Positions 7,383 through 13,851 of a stretch of DNA of 14,221 nt are shown here, in pieces. This DNA comes from Solobacterium sp. (GTDB lineage Bacteria; Bacillota_I; Bacilli_A; Erysipelotrichales; Erysipelotrichaceae): contig JAEEYJ010000133.1 of NCBI GenBank assembly GCA_016291725.1, forward strand, positions 1 to 14,221, written 5' to 3'. Every line of letters starts with the position of its first letter. The stretch's first letter is position 1. The notes under the pieces are model-generated. The model did not search any database and was not told where the DNA came from. It was given only the letters and a program-made list of their open reading frames with translations. Made by a program: the position numbers and the translations under genes.

Positions 7383-8678
7383 ATGGATGACAGTACCCGA
7401 TCGTCTGTTCTGATCGTAACAGCATTGATCCTGGCAGCTATGTATTTTGCTGTATGTGAAACAGCCTTTGCGTCTGTACCCAAGGCACGGATCCGTGCCC
7501 GGGCGGAAAAGGATGAACGCAGCGCTGTCAACGCGCTCTATGTGATCGAACACTTTGACCGTGCCATCACGACTCTTTTGATCTGTACGAATATCGTCCA
7601 TCTGGCAGCCGCATCCGTTACGACGGTCATGGTTACACGGATCTGGGGATTATCCGCTGTATCCATCTCAACGATTGTCATGACGCTGGTTGTCTTTTTC
7701 TTCGGTGAAATGCTGCCGAAGAGCTTTGCCCGCAAGTACAGTGAACGCTGCAGCCTGGCTGTAGCAGGGATGCTGCGTTTCCTGATGATGATTCTCCGGC
7801 CGTTTTCTGCCTTGCTCAGCAGTATCGGCAATATGGCCAGCCGGTTCTTCAGCGAAGAAGCGGAAGTGTCCGTGACCGAGAACGAGCTGTACGACATCAT
7901 TGAAGATATGACGGAAGACGGTACTTTGGATGAAGAGCAGGGGGATCTGATTTCTTCCGCACTGCAGTTCCAGGATGTTACTGTCGGCAGTATACTGACC
8001 AGCCGGGTGGATGTAGCCGCAATCGATATTGATATGACGCAGAAGGAAATCCTGGCTCTGATCAAGCGGGAAAACCACAGCCGCATGCCGGTCTATCAGG
8101 ACAACATTGATACCGTTGTCGGCATCCTGCAGATCCGTAAGTATATCCGCAAGTACATCAATGAGGGTCGTGTGGATGATCTGCGCGCACTGCTGGATGA
8201 GCCTTTCTTCGTTCACCAGTCCGCAAAGGTCAATGATGTACTGACAGTCATGTCCAAGGCCAAGATGAACGTTGCGATTGTTACCGACAATTTCGGTGGT
8301 ACGCTCGGTATTGTGTCCGTCGAGGATATCCTGGAGGAACTGGTCGGGGAGATCTGGGACGAAGATGATCAGGTGGATGAACCGATCATCCGCCTGTCGG
8401 ATGATTCCTACAGCATCAGTGCAGAGGAACCGGTTCTGGGTGTTTTTGATGAGCTGGGGCTGAAATACAGTGAGGAAGAAGAGGAAGAACTGACAAACAA
8501 ACTGATGAGTGAGCTGGCTTATGAGAGCTTTGCCCGCATTCCTAAAGAGGGAGACCGGTTCACCAGCCATGGTGCCGAGATCTCCGTTCTCAGTATGAAG
8601 CAGAACCGGATCATCCGGCTGCTGGTACAGGTGTTCCCGCAGGATCCGCAGGAGAACATCGGGAGGAAGATGGCATGA
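7383..8678 (+). CDS. CNNM/CorC-type transporter (HlyC/CorC family), divergent paralogue
   Basis: This 431-residue integral membrane protein belongs to the family often annotated as hemolysin or magnesium/cobalt efflux protein, whose studied members are linked to Mg2+ export or homeostasis. An N-terminal DUF21/CNNM membrane domain (about 6-155) has several helices and FFGEMLPK (106-113). Two CBS domains follow (about 200-258 and 268-325, with VTDNFGGTLGIVSVEDILEE), then a C-terminal CorC_HlyC domain (about 335-420). Two family motifs are altered: the usual GNNLVNI is CTNIVHL (68-74), and the TxGG segment of the CorC_HlyC domain is replaced by TNKLMSEL (371-378). The upstream in-frame codons run into a stop (TGA 7371-7373), so ATG 7383 is the first possible ATG start. 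The stop overlaps the next gene's start in ATGA (8675-8678), implying translational coupling. Confidence 0.92.
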   Translation: MDDSTRSSVLIVTALILAAMYFAVCETAFASVPKARIRARAEKDERSAVNALYVIEHFDRAITTLLICTNIVHLAAASVTTVMVTRIWGLSAVSISTIVMTLVVFFFGEMLPKSFARKYSERCSLAVAGMLRFLMMILRPFSALLSSIGNMASRFFSEEAEVSVTENELYDIIEDMTEDGTLDEEQGDLISSALQFQDVTVGSILTSRVDVAAIDIDMTQKEILALIKRENHSRMPVYQDNIDTVVGILQIRKYIRKYINEGRVDDLRALLDEPFFVHQSAKVNDVLTVMSKAKMNVAIVTDNFGGTLGIVSVEDILEELVGEIWDEDDQVDEPIIRLSDDSYSISAEEPVLGVFDELGLKYSEEEEEELTNKLMSELAYESFARIPKEGDRFTSHGAEISVLSMKQNRIIRLLVQVFPQDPQENIGRKMA

Positions 8679-9925
8679 TTACGGTGATCATAGCGGCAAT
8701 CGCAGCCTGCATTGTCTGCTCCGCGTTCTTCTCGGCTTCGGAGATGTCCTATTCATCCTGCAATAAAGTGCGTCTGGAAAACGCAATGGAAGACGGTGAC
8801 AAAGCTGCCGCAAGGGCAGTGAAGATTACCGACAGGTACGATGATGCACTTTCAGCGATCCTGGTCGGCAACAATCTGGTGAACATTGCAGCATCTTCCC
8901 TGGGTTCCGTACTGGTGATCCTGCTTGCGGCTGAGCAGTACGCATGGGCCTCTACAGCCATCATTACACTGCTGGTCATCGTCTTCGGAGAGACCATCCC
9001 CAAGATCGCTGCCAGTAAGAATGCGACGGTGTACGCAATGAAGTATTCCGGTATCATCCGTGTGCTTATGATCGTTCTGAAGCCTGTTACATGGCTTGTG
9101 GTCAGCCTGGTGAACCTGCTGACCGCCGCCCTGAAAGGTGAGGAGAGCGATGACGAAGAGGCTGCGGTGGAAGAACTGCATTCGATCATTGAAACGGCCG
9201 AGGATGAGGAGATCATAGACCAGGATTCTTCGGAACTGGTCAGTGCGGCCATTGATTTCGCAGACATCTCCGTCTCGGAAGTCATGACAGCGAGGATCGA
9301 TATCACAGCTATTGATATAGATGATGACCGGGATGAGATCTGGGATATCATAGAAAACTCACCGTATACCCGTATACCGGTCTACGATGAAAGCATTGAT
9401 CATGTCATCGGCATTCTGTCCCTGAACCGTTATCTCAAGGCGGTGATCGACGATCCTGAAGTAAATATGAACAGTATGATGATGGAGCCGTGCTTCCTGT
9501 ACAAGACCATCAAGCTCCCGGATGCGCTGGAACAGTTGCGGAAAGCCCAGCAGCACCTTGCCATCGTTACCGATGAGTACGGCGGTACACTGGGTGTGGT
9601 CACGATGGAGGATATTCTGGAGCAGCTGGTCGGGGACATCTGGGATGAAACGGATGTTGTAGAAGAAGGCATACTGGAAAAGAAGGAAAACGAATACGAA
9701 GTCTATGGTGATACACCGGTGTTCGAGTTCCTGGAGCTTCTGGGCTGGAATGAGGATCAGTTCGATTTCGAGAGCGAGACAGTCGGCGGCTGGTGCATCG
9801 AGATGCTGGAGGGATTCCCGGAGGCGGGCAGTTCCTTCCGCTACAGGAATATCGAAGTCACGATTCTGGAAACAGCAGAACGAAGAGTAATCAAAGCGCT
9901 GATCCGGAAAACGGAGCAGGAATGA
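8675..9925 (+). CDS. CNNM/CorC-type transporter (HlyC/CorC family), canonical paralogue
   Basis: This 416-residue paralogue of the preceding protein probably also acts in divalent-cation (Mg2+) export or homeostasis at the cell membrane. The CNNM membrane domain (about 1-155) has SASEMSYSS (20-28), an intact GNNLVNI (65-71) and FGETIPK (104-110). A linker rich in acidic residues (156-183) leads into a CBS pair (about 197-255 and 265-322, with VTDEYGGTLGVVTMEDILEQ). The CorC_HlyC domain (about 330-412) retains ETVGGW (368-373). GGGAGG (8661-8666) is 8 bases before ATG 8675. The four-base overlap with the upstream gene suggests the two are made in fixed proportion. Whether they form a heterodimer is not shown by the sequence, though CBS-pair proteins commonly dimerise. 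Confidence 0.93.
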   Translation: MITVIIAAIAACIVCSAFFSASEMSYSSCNKVRLENAMEDGDKAAARAVKITDRYDDALSAILVGNNLVNIAASSLGSVLVILLAAEQYAWASTAIITLLVIVFGETIPKIAASKNATVYAMKYSGIIRVLMIVLKPVTWLVVSLVNLLTAALKGEESDDEEAAVEELHSIIETAEDEEIIDQDSSELVSAAIDFADISVSEVMTARIDITAIDIDDDRDEIWDIIENSPYTRIPVYDESIDHVIGILSLNRYLKAVIDDPEVNMNSMMMEPCFLYKTIKLPDALEQLRKAQQHLAIVTDEYGGTLGVVTMEDILEQLVGDIWDETDVVEEGILEKKENEYEVYGDTPVFEFLELLGWNEDQFDFESETVGGWCIEMLEGFPEAGSSFRYRNIEVTILETAERRVIKALIRKTEQE

Positions 9926-9931
9926 TGGAAC

Positions 9932-9961
9932 AGGTTTCTCTGCACAGCAGGGAAACCTTTT
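9932..9961 (+). terminator. Terminator after the CNNM/CorC pair
   Basis: AGGTTTCTCTG (9932-9942) pairs with CAGGGAAACCT (9948-9958), with one G-U pair, around the loop CACAG. It is followed by only about four T's, so the U-run is short. It lies 6 bases after the stop codon. Confidence 0.65.
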
Positions 9962-9986
9962 ATGTAAATACCTGCAGTATTTTACA

Positions 9987-10016
9987 TTGAAAATGGTTTC
10001 ATGAATGCGATATAAT
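9987..10016 (+). promoter_or_regulatory. Promoter of the DUF948/YtxH-like/ccpA operon
   Basis: TTGAAA (9987-9992), an 18-base spacer and a perfect TATAAT (10011-10016) form a strong sigma-A promoter. The start near 10023 leaves a leader of about 20 bases with AGGAG (10029-10033) 9 bases before ATG 10043. A cre-like palindrome covers the -35 and the first part of the spacer. Confidence 0.75.
9988..10001 (+). promoter_or_regulatory. Candidate catabolite-responsive element (cre) for CcpA
   Basis: TGAAAATGGTTTCA has perfect inverted arms TGAAA/TTTCA. With its flanking T's it fits the Bacillus cre consensus WTGNAANCGNWWNCAW at every fixed position except the central C, which is T. It overlaps the -35 and spacer of the promoter that drives the CcpA-type gene, a position where a bound repressor would block RNA polymerase. 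Confidence 0.5.
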
Positions 10017-10042
10017 TTGGATGAATACAGGAGATTTTGATT

Positions 10043-10468
10043 ATGGATGCATTGATACACGACCTGGCGGTTGTTTCCAGGGAGATTCTGCCGATCCTCG
10101 GTGCTCTGGTTCTTGTTTTTCTGTGCGTGCTGCTGAAGAAATGCTGGAAGCTGATTGACGGGATTACAGACACCGTAACAAAGCTTGATCCGACGCTGCG
10201 CAAGATGGATGACAGCATCGCCAAAGTACAGGCACCGCTGGATACCGTTGTGAAATACAGCAATACACTCAATGATGTACATGACAAGGTGATGGATGGT
10301 TTCTCCAGAGCGGCAGAGAATGCCGGAGAGACGACCGGAAAGCTGAAGGAGTACGTCAGTGCGCACCTGACCAAAGAGGAACCGGCCGGGTTTGATGTTT
10401 ATGAAGAAGATGGCGCGGATGTTCTGATGGACGAACGCGAAGAAAAGGAGGAAGAAACCCATGTGTGA
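10043..10468 (+). CDS. DUF948-like single-pass membrane protein (YtxG-like)
   Basis: This 141-residue protein has one N-terminal membrane helix (about 15-31, LPILGALVLVFLCVLL), then a predicted long amphipathic helix (about 35-110; spacing as in TDTVTKLDPTLRKMDDSIAKV) and an acidic tail. This is the layout of DUF948 proteins such as Bacillus YtxG, which is also encoded after murC and before ytxH. ATG 10043 is preferred: AGGAG is 9 bases before it, whereas an in-frame TTG at 10037 would be only 3 bases from the Shine-Dalgarno. It ends 8 bases inside the next gene, so the two are probably translationally coupled. The molecular function of DUF948 proteins is not established; a membrane scaffold or partner for the next protein is inference. 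Confidence 0.75.
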   Translation: MDALIHDLAVVSREILPILGALVLVFLCVLLKKCWKLIDGITDTVTKLDPTLRKMDDSIAKVQAPLDTVVKYSNTLNDVHDKVMDGFSRAAENAGETTGKLKEYVSAHLTKEEPAGFDVYEEDGADVLMDEREEKEEETHV

Positions 10469-11183
10469 TGAAAAGAAGATCATTGAAGATGTCAAGGAGA
10501 CCGTAGAGGAGCTTGACAGAGCAGCGGAGGAAGCTGCTGCAGAAGCAGTGGACGCCGTACAGGAAACAGCGGAAGAAGCAGCGGACAAGCTGGAAGAACC
10601 CATCAACAATATCGAGAAGACCGTGGATGATCTGAAGAAGAAGATCGAAGAGATTACAGAGAAGAAGGATACAGAGGAAGAGAAGAAGTTCACTGTTCCG
10701 GAATTCGGTCTGAACGAAGAACAGAAGGAAAGAATCGCCGAGATCAAGGACAACGCTGCAGAGAAGCTGGATGAAATGAAGGACAAGGTGACCGGCAAGG
10801 TAACGGAGATCCGCGAGAATGTCGATCTTGACAAGACCGTGGACTTCATCAAGAACAACGCGGTCAAGGCTGTTGATACAGCCAAGAAGGCCTATGGCGA
10901 TCTGAAGGAGGATCCTCGTTTCCAGCAGGCTGCCGAGACAGCGAAGAACGCCAGGGACAAGGCTGTAAGCTTCCTTGATGAGCGTATTCCTGATGAAACG
11001 CAGGAGAAGATGAAGGAGAACTTCGACAAGGCAAAAACAAAGGTAGGCGAAGGGTTCACTACCGTTAAGGAAAAGGTTACCGAAACCGTAACCAGTGAAG
11101 AGGCAAAGACATTCGGGAAGAAGATCAAGGACACGGTCAATAAAGGGATAGATGCTCTGAAGGGACTGTTTGCGAAGAAATAG
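10461..11183 (+). CDS. YtxH-like charged, amphipathic-helix repeat protein
   Basis: This 240-residue protein is almost entirely Ala, Glu, Lys, Asp, Thr and Val. Its first 75 residues are strongly acidic (AAEEAAAEAVDAVQETAEEA), suggesting coiled coil. A short break at FTVPEFG (77-83) follows. The rest has loose 11-residue periodicity of the kind seen in LEA and apolipoprotein-like proteins (for example IKDNAAEKLDEMKDKVTGKV) and turns basic towards the C-terminus. There is no membrane helix or signal peptide. AAAGGAGG (10443-10450) lies 10 bases before the start. Bacillus YtxH, a general stress protein with an N-terminal membrane helix, has the same neighbours. Here the membrane anchor may be supplied by the overlapping DUF948-like gene instead. 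Low complexity makes homology calls unreliable. Confidence 0.68.
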   Translation: MCDEKKIIEDVKETVEELDRAAEEAAAEAVDAVQETAEEAADKLEEPINNIEKTVDDLKKKIEEITEKKDTEEEKKFTVPEFGLNEEQKERIAEIKDNAAEKLDEMKDKVTGKVTEIRENVDLDKTVDFIKNNAVKAVDTAKKAYGDLKEDPRFQQAAETAKNARDKAVSFLDERIPDETQEKMKENFDKAKTKVGEGFTTVKEKVTETVTSEEAKTFGKKIKDTVNKGIDALKGLFAKK

Positions 11184-11206
11184 AACGGCGGCGGAGGTAC
11201 ACGCTT

Positions 11207-12199
11207 ATGAAGAGAGTAACGATATATGACGTAGCGAGTGAAGCGGGTGTATCTTTGGCAACGGTATCTAGAGTCATTAACGGCAGCAGTGTTGTAAAGG
11301 CACCGACCCGTGCAAGGGTACAGGCAGCGATCGAGAAGCTCGGTTACAAGCCCAATGCCATTGCCCAGGGACTGGCGCTGCAGAAGACGACGACGATCGC
11401 CCTGGTCATTCCGGAAGCCAGCTTTACCTATACCGGCCAGATCATCAACGGTCTGATCGATGTGGCAAAGATCTACAACTACAACATCATGCTGCATACG
11501 ATTACAGATGGCATCACAGCAATCGGTGATGTGATCGACGATATCATCAAATCGAATGTAGACGGTGTCATCCTCTACAACGACAAGCTTCTTGTGGAAG
11601 AGATGGAGGAACTTGCAAGATACAGCATTCCCATGGTTGTCATCGGGAACCGTTTCAATGCGGCCAATGTATGCTGTGTCTATGTAGACATCAGGAAAGC
11701 GATCTTTGAACTGACGACAAAGTATCTGGAAGAGAACAAAACGAAGATCGCAATCGTAGAAGACCGGAAGAATCCGTTTGCCTGCGAGCAGATGATTCTC
11801 GGTGCCCAGGATGCGTACAAGCGGAAGGGTATGGAATTCGATGGATTCCTGAGGATTCCTGCCGAAACAAGAACATCCTATGCCTTCCTGTCCAGATGGT
11901 TCAAGGATCACCGGGCGGATGTTATGATAGGCTACCGGGACAGTCAGGCAATGGCCATCCTGAATACAGCGAAGGAAGCGGGCATCAAGGTACCGGAGGA
12001 GCTGGAAATCGTATGTGTCATCGACACCAAGTACAACTCCATGGTCCGTCCTCAGATCTCCAGTTTCTCGATTCCCTCATATGATCTCGGTGCTGTATCC
12101 ATGCGTGTGATGACGAAGATGCTGCAGAAGGACAGCGGGATTGACAAGGAGATTGAACTGAGCTATCTGTTTACACCGAGGCAGACAACGAAAGATTGA
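11207..12199 (+). CDS. ccpA: LacI/GalR-family regulator, probable catabolite control protein A
   Basis: This DNA-binding transcription factor has 330 residues, close to the 334 of Bacillus CcpA. The helix-turn-helix is at 5-25 (TIYDVASEAGVSLATVSRVIN), nearly identical to the CcpA [21 protein letters not shown]. A hinge helix PNAIAQGLALQKTTTIALVIP (49-69) leads into the periplasmic-binding-like core. The C-terminal segment IPSYDLGAVSMRVMTKML resembles the CcpA PMYDIGAVAMRLLTK region, and the ending FTPRQTTK resembles FRQSTK. CcpA acts with HPr-Ser46-P at cre sites to control carbon metabolism. The core is clearly diverged, so a related LacI-family role is possible. Synteny (after murC, DUF948 and YtxH-like genes, before tyrS) supports ccpA. 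GGAGG (11193-11197) is 9 bases before the start. It is the last gene of its operon, and a cre-like site lies at the operon promoter. Confidence 0.82.
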   Translation: MKRVTIYDVASEAGVSLATVSRVINGSSVVKAPTRARVQAAIEKLGYKPNAIAQGLALQKTTTIALVIPEASFTYTGQIINGLIDVAKIYNYNIMLHTITDGITAIGDVIDDIIKSNVDGVILYNDKLLVEEMEELARYSIPMVVIGNRFNAANVCCVYVDIRKAIFELTTKYLEENKTKIAIVEDRKNPFACEQMILGAQDAYKRKGMEFDGFLRIPAETRTSYAFLSRWFKDHRADVMIGYRDSQAMAILNTAKEAGIKVPEELEIVCVIDTKYNSMVRPQISSFSIPSYDLGAVSMRVMTKMLQKDSGIDKEIELSYLFTPRQTTKD

Positions 12200-12225
12200 C
12201 AGAGAGTCTGCCGCAGGTGTAGATT
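12196..12225 (+). promoter_or_regulatory. Probable tyrS promoter, -35 built over the ccpA stop codon
   Basis: A perfect TTGACA (12196-12201) includes the TGA stop of ccpA (12197-12199). TAGATT (12220-12225) follows after an 18-base spacer; it matches TATAAT at 4 positions including the key A and final T. The predicted start near 12232 coincides with where the T-box stem I begins. The -35 is strong and the -10 only fair. Confidence 0.5.
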
Positions 12226-12231
12226 ATACGT

Positions 12232-12448
12232 GGCTGTGAACGGAACAAGTAGGCCTGCGGAATCCGAAGAGAGACGCTCCGGGCGGTGGAAGGAGACGCG
12301 AGGAAACAGGTTGAATACATCCGGGAGCTTTCTGTCTCAAAAGGCAGAACGTGGTCCCCTGCGTTAAAGGGAAAGATGAGTGCATGTCCTGGACATGAAC
12401 TAAGGTGGTACCGCGCTGAGGCGTCCTTAGACAATAGGGACGCTTTTT
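12232..12448 (+). promoter_or_regulatory. Tyrosine T-box riboswitch controlling tyrS
   Basis: The leader has the T-box landmarks in order. Stem I has AAGTAG on its 5' side (near 12247-12252), an AGAGAG segment (12268-12273) and an apical loop with GGTG (12284-12287) between CTCC (12277-12280) and GGAG (12292-12295). The specifier region GAATACA follows, with the tyrosine codon TAC at 12316-12318 and a purine after it. A hairpin CATGTCC/GGACATG (12383-12397) is in the stem III position. The T-box AAGGTGGTACCGCG is at 12402-12415. CTAAGG (12400-12405) pairs with CCTTAG (12425-12430) to form the antiterminator, leaving the bulge TGGTACC, whose TGGT suits an ACCA tRNA end. Uncharged tRNA-Tyr should stabilise this fold and turn tyrS on. 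Confidence 0.95.
12421..12448 (+). terminator. T-box regulated terminator
   Basis: GCGTCCTT (12421-12428) pairs with AGGGACGC (12436-12443), with one G-U pair, followed by TTTTT (12444-12448). The 5' strand overlaps the 3' strand of the antiterminator (12425-12430), so the two folds exclude each other. No other terminator lies between ccpA and tyrS, so it should also end ccpA transcripts. Confidence 0.92.
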
Positions 12449-12473
12449 AAGTCCCGGAAAGGAAAATGTGATT

Positions 12474-13724
12474 ATGGATTTTTTGGAAGAATTGCAATGG
12501 CGGGGTCTCGTCAAGGATGTGACGGATCTGGATGGTCTTCGGGAAAGAATGAAGACACGGATGATGCTGTACTGTGGATTTGACCCGACAGCTGATTCCC
12601 TCCATGTCGGCCACCTCCAGCAGGTCCTTCTGCTCAGAAGATGGCAGAATGCAGGACACATTCCGGTAGCGCTGTCCGGCGGCGGAACAGGTATGATCGG
12701 CGACCCGAGACCGACAACGGAACGGAAGCTGCTCACGATCGAAGAAACGCAGTACAATGCAGAGTGCATCAAGAACCAGCTGGCGAAGTTCCTCTCGTTT
12801 GAGGGCGATAACGCGGCTGTTATGATCAATAACTATGACTGGCTGGGACCGATGACGCTGCTGGAGTTCCTGCGTGATTACGGCAAACTGTTCAATGTTG
12901 CGTACATGCTGCAGAAGGATACCATCAAGAAGCGTCTGGATTCCGGCATCTCCTTTACGGAATTCAGCTACACGATCCTGCAGGCGATCGATTTCTACAT
13001 CATGCACAGGGATATGGGCCTCGATGCCCAGATCGGCGGCAGTGATCAGTGGGGCAACCTGGTGACCGGCGTTGAAATGATCCGCAAGATCATGGGTGAT
13101 CAGGAGAAGGTATTCGGCATCACCTCACCGCTGATTACCAAGTCCGACGGCTCCAAGTTCGGCAAGTCCGAAGGAAAGAACGTCTGGCTGGATCCGAAAC
13201 GTACGAATGCCTACGAATTCTACCAGTTCTGGCTCAATACACCGGATGCGGACATCATCGACTACCTGAAGAGACTGTCCCTGCGTACACCGGAAGAGAT
13301 CATGGCTCTGGAAGAGTCCATGAAGGCTGCACCGGAGAAGAGAGAAGCCCAGAAGGCTCTGGCAGAGGAACTGACAGCGATCGTTCATGGAGAGGACGGC
13401 CTGGCAAAGGCACTGAAGATCACGGATACACTGTTCAACGGATCCATCAAGGATCTCACGGTGGAAGAACTCAAGGACGGCCTGAACGAAGCACCGCGTA
13501 CGCAGATTGCGGACGGTACCGGCATCATCGATGCACTGGTGGAAGCAGGCGTTGCCAAGAGTAAATCCGAAGCGCGGACACTGCTGAAGCAGGGCTCCAT
13601 CCAGGTCAACGGTGATAGAGCCGCAATGGATGCCGTCCTGGAGAAGAAGGCAGCCTTTGACGGCGAGTTCTCCATCATCCGCAAGGGCAAGAGAAACTGG
13701 TTCCTGCTGACATTCGGCGAGTAG
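12474..13724 (+). CDS. tyrS: Tyrosyl-tRNA synthetase
   Basis: This class I aminoacyl-tRNA synthetase charges tRNA-Tyr with tyrosine using ATP, working as a dimer in the cytoplasm. The 416 residues contain CGFDPTADSLHVGHL (34-48) with HVGH as the HIGH motif. The tyrosine/ATP-pocket segment QIGGSDQWGN is near 186-195, and KFGKS (228-232) is the KMSKS-type loop. A C-terminal S4 RNA-binding domain (about 349-410) contains VAKSKSEARTLLKQGSIQVNG. ATG 12474 is chosen because AAAGGA (12458-12463) is 10 bases upstream; an in-frame GTG at 12468 would be only 4 bases from it. Expression is controlled by the tyrosine T-box directly upstream, and a terminator follows. Confidence 0.98.
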   Translation: MDFLEELQWRGLVKDVTDLDGLRERMKTRMMLYCGFDPTADSLHVGHLQQVLLLRRWQNAGHIPVALSGGGTGMIGDPRPTTERKLLTIEETQYNAECIKNQLAKFLSFEGDNAAVMINNYDWLGPMTLLEFLRDYGKLFNVAYMLQKDTIKKRLDSGISFTEFSYTILQAIDFYIMHRDMGLDAQIGGSDQWGNLVTGVEMIRKIMGDQEKVFGITSPLITKSDGSKFGKSEGKNVWLDPKRTNAYEFYQFWLNTPDADIIDYLKRLSLRTPEEIMALEESMKAAPEKREAQKALAEELTAIVHGEDGLAKALKITDTLFNGSIKDLTVEELKDGLNEAPRTQIADGTGIIDALVEAGVAKSKSEARTLLKQGSIQVNGDRAAMDAVLEKKAAFDGEFSIIRKGKRNWFLLTFGE

Positions 13725-13735
13725 ACAGGATACAG

Positions 13736-13762
13736 AAGGGGATACACAGAGTATCCCTTTTT
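13736..13762 (+). terminator. Terminator after tyrS
   Basis: GGGATAC (13739-13745) pairs with GTATCCC (13751-13757) around the loop ACAGA, followed by TTTTT (13758-13762). Outer A-U and G-U pairs (from 13736) extend the stem into the U-run. It starts 11 bases after the tyrS stop. Confidence 0.9.
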
Positions 13763-13774
13763 ATTGAGCAATAG

Positions 13775-13780
13775 TATAAT
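13775..13780 (+). promoter_or_regulatory. Possible -10 box of the last gene
   Basis: A perfect TATAAT at 13775-13780 follows the tyrS terminator, but I find no good -35 at the right distance (13752-13757 reads TATCCC). A start near 13787 would give a leader of about 65 bases ending in GGGAG (13838-13842), 9 bases before ATG 13852. Confidence 0.4.
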
Positions 13781-13851
13781 GAAAGGCAGCACACCTCGGA
13801 CTTGTCTGTAGGTTTCAATATGGTTTAATAAAGAAAAGGGAGAACTCGAAC

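Noticed and set aside
5715..7601. 628-codon open frame on the - strand opposite murC
   Set aside because: It overlaps murC, the terminator after it and the start of the next gene. The protein shows no recognisable domain and codon bias explains the lack of stops.
9359..10885. 508-codon open frame on the - strand, very rich in Ser, Phe and Leu in its first 150 residues
   Set aside because: It is the antisense of the Glu/Ala/Lys-rich YtxH-like gene (GAA and GAG read as TTC and CTC), so the composition is an artefact.
12141..12169. TTGACA inside ccpA as the tyrS -35
   Set aside because: The -10 at 17 bases would be TATCTG, a poor match. A second perfect TTGACA at 12196 has a better -10 and a start that fits the T-box boundary.
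12198..12336. GACAGAGAG/CTTTCTGTC pairing as the base of T-box stem I
   Set aside because: The canonical stem I landmarks (AAGTAG, AGAGAG, GGTG, GAATAC) fit a shorter stem beginning near 12232. This longer pairing would exist only in read-through RNA and is discussed as such.
13802..13829. TTGTCT - TG-G-TTTAAT as promoter of the last gene
   Set aside because: The transcript would start at about 13836, inside the ribosome binding site, leaving no usable leader.
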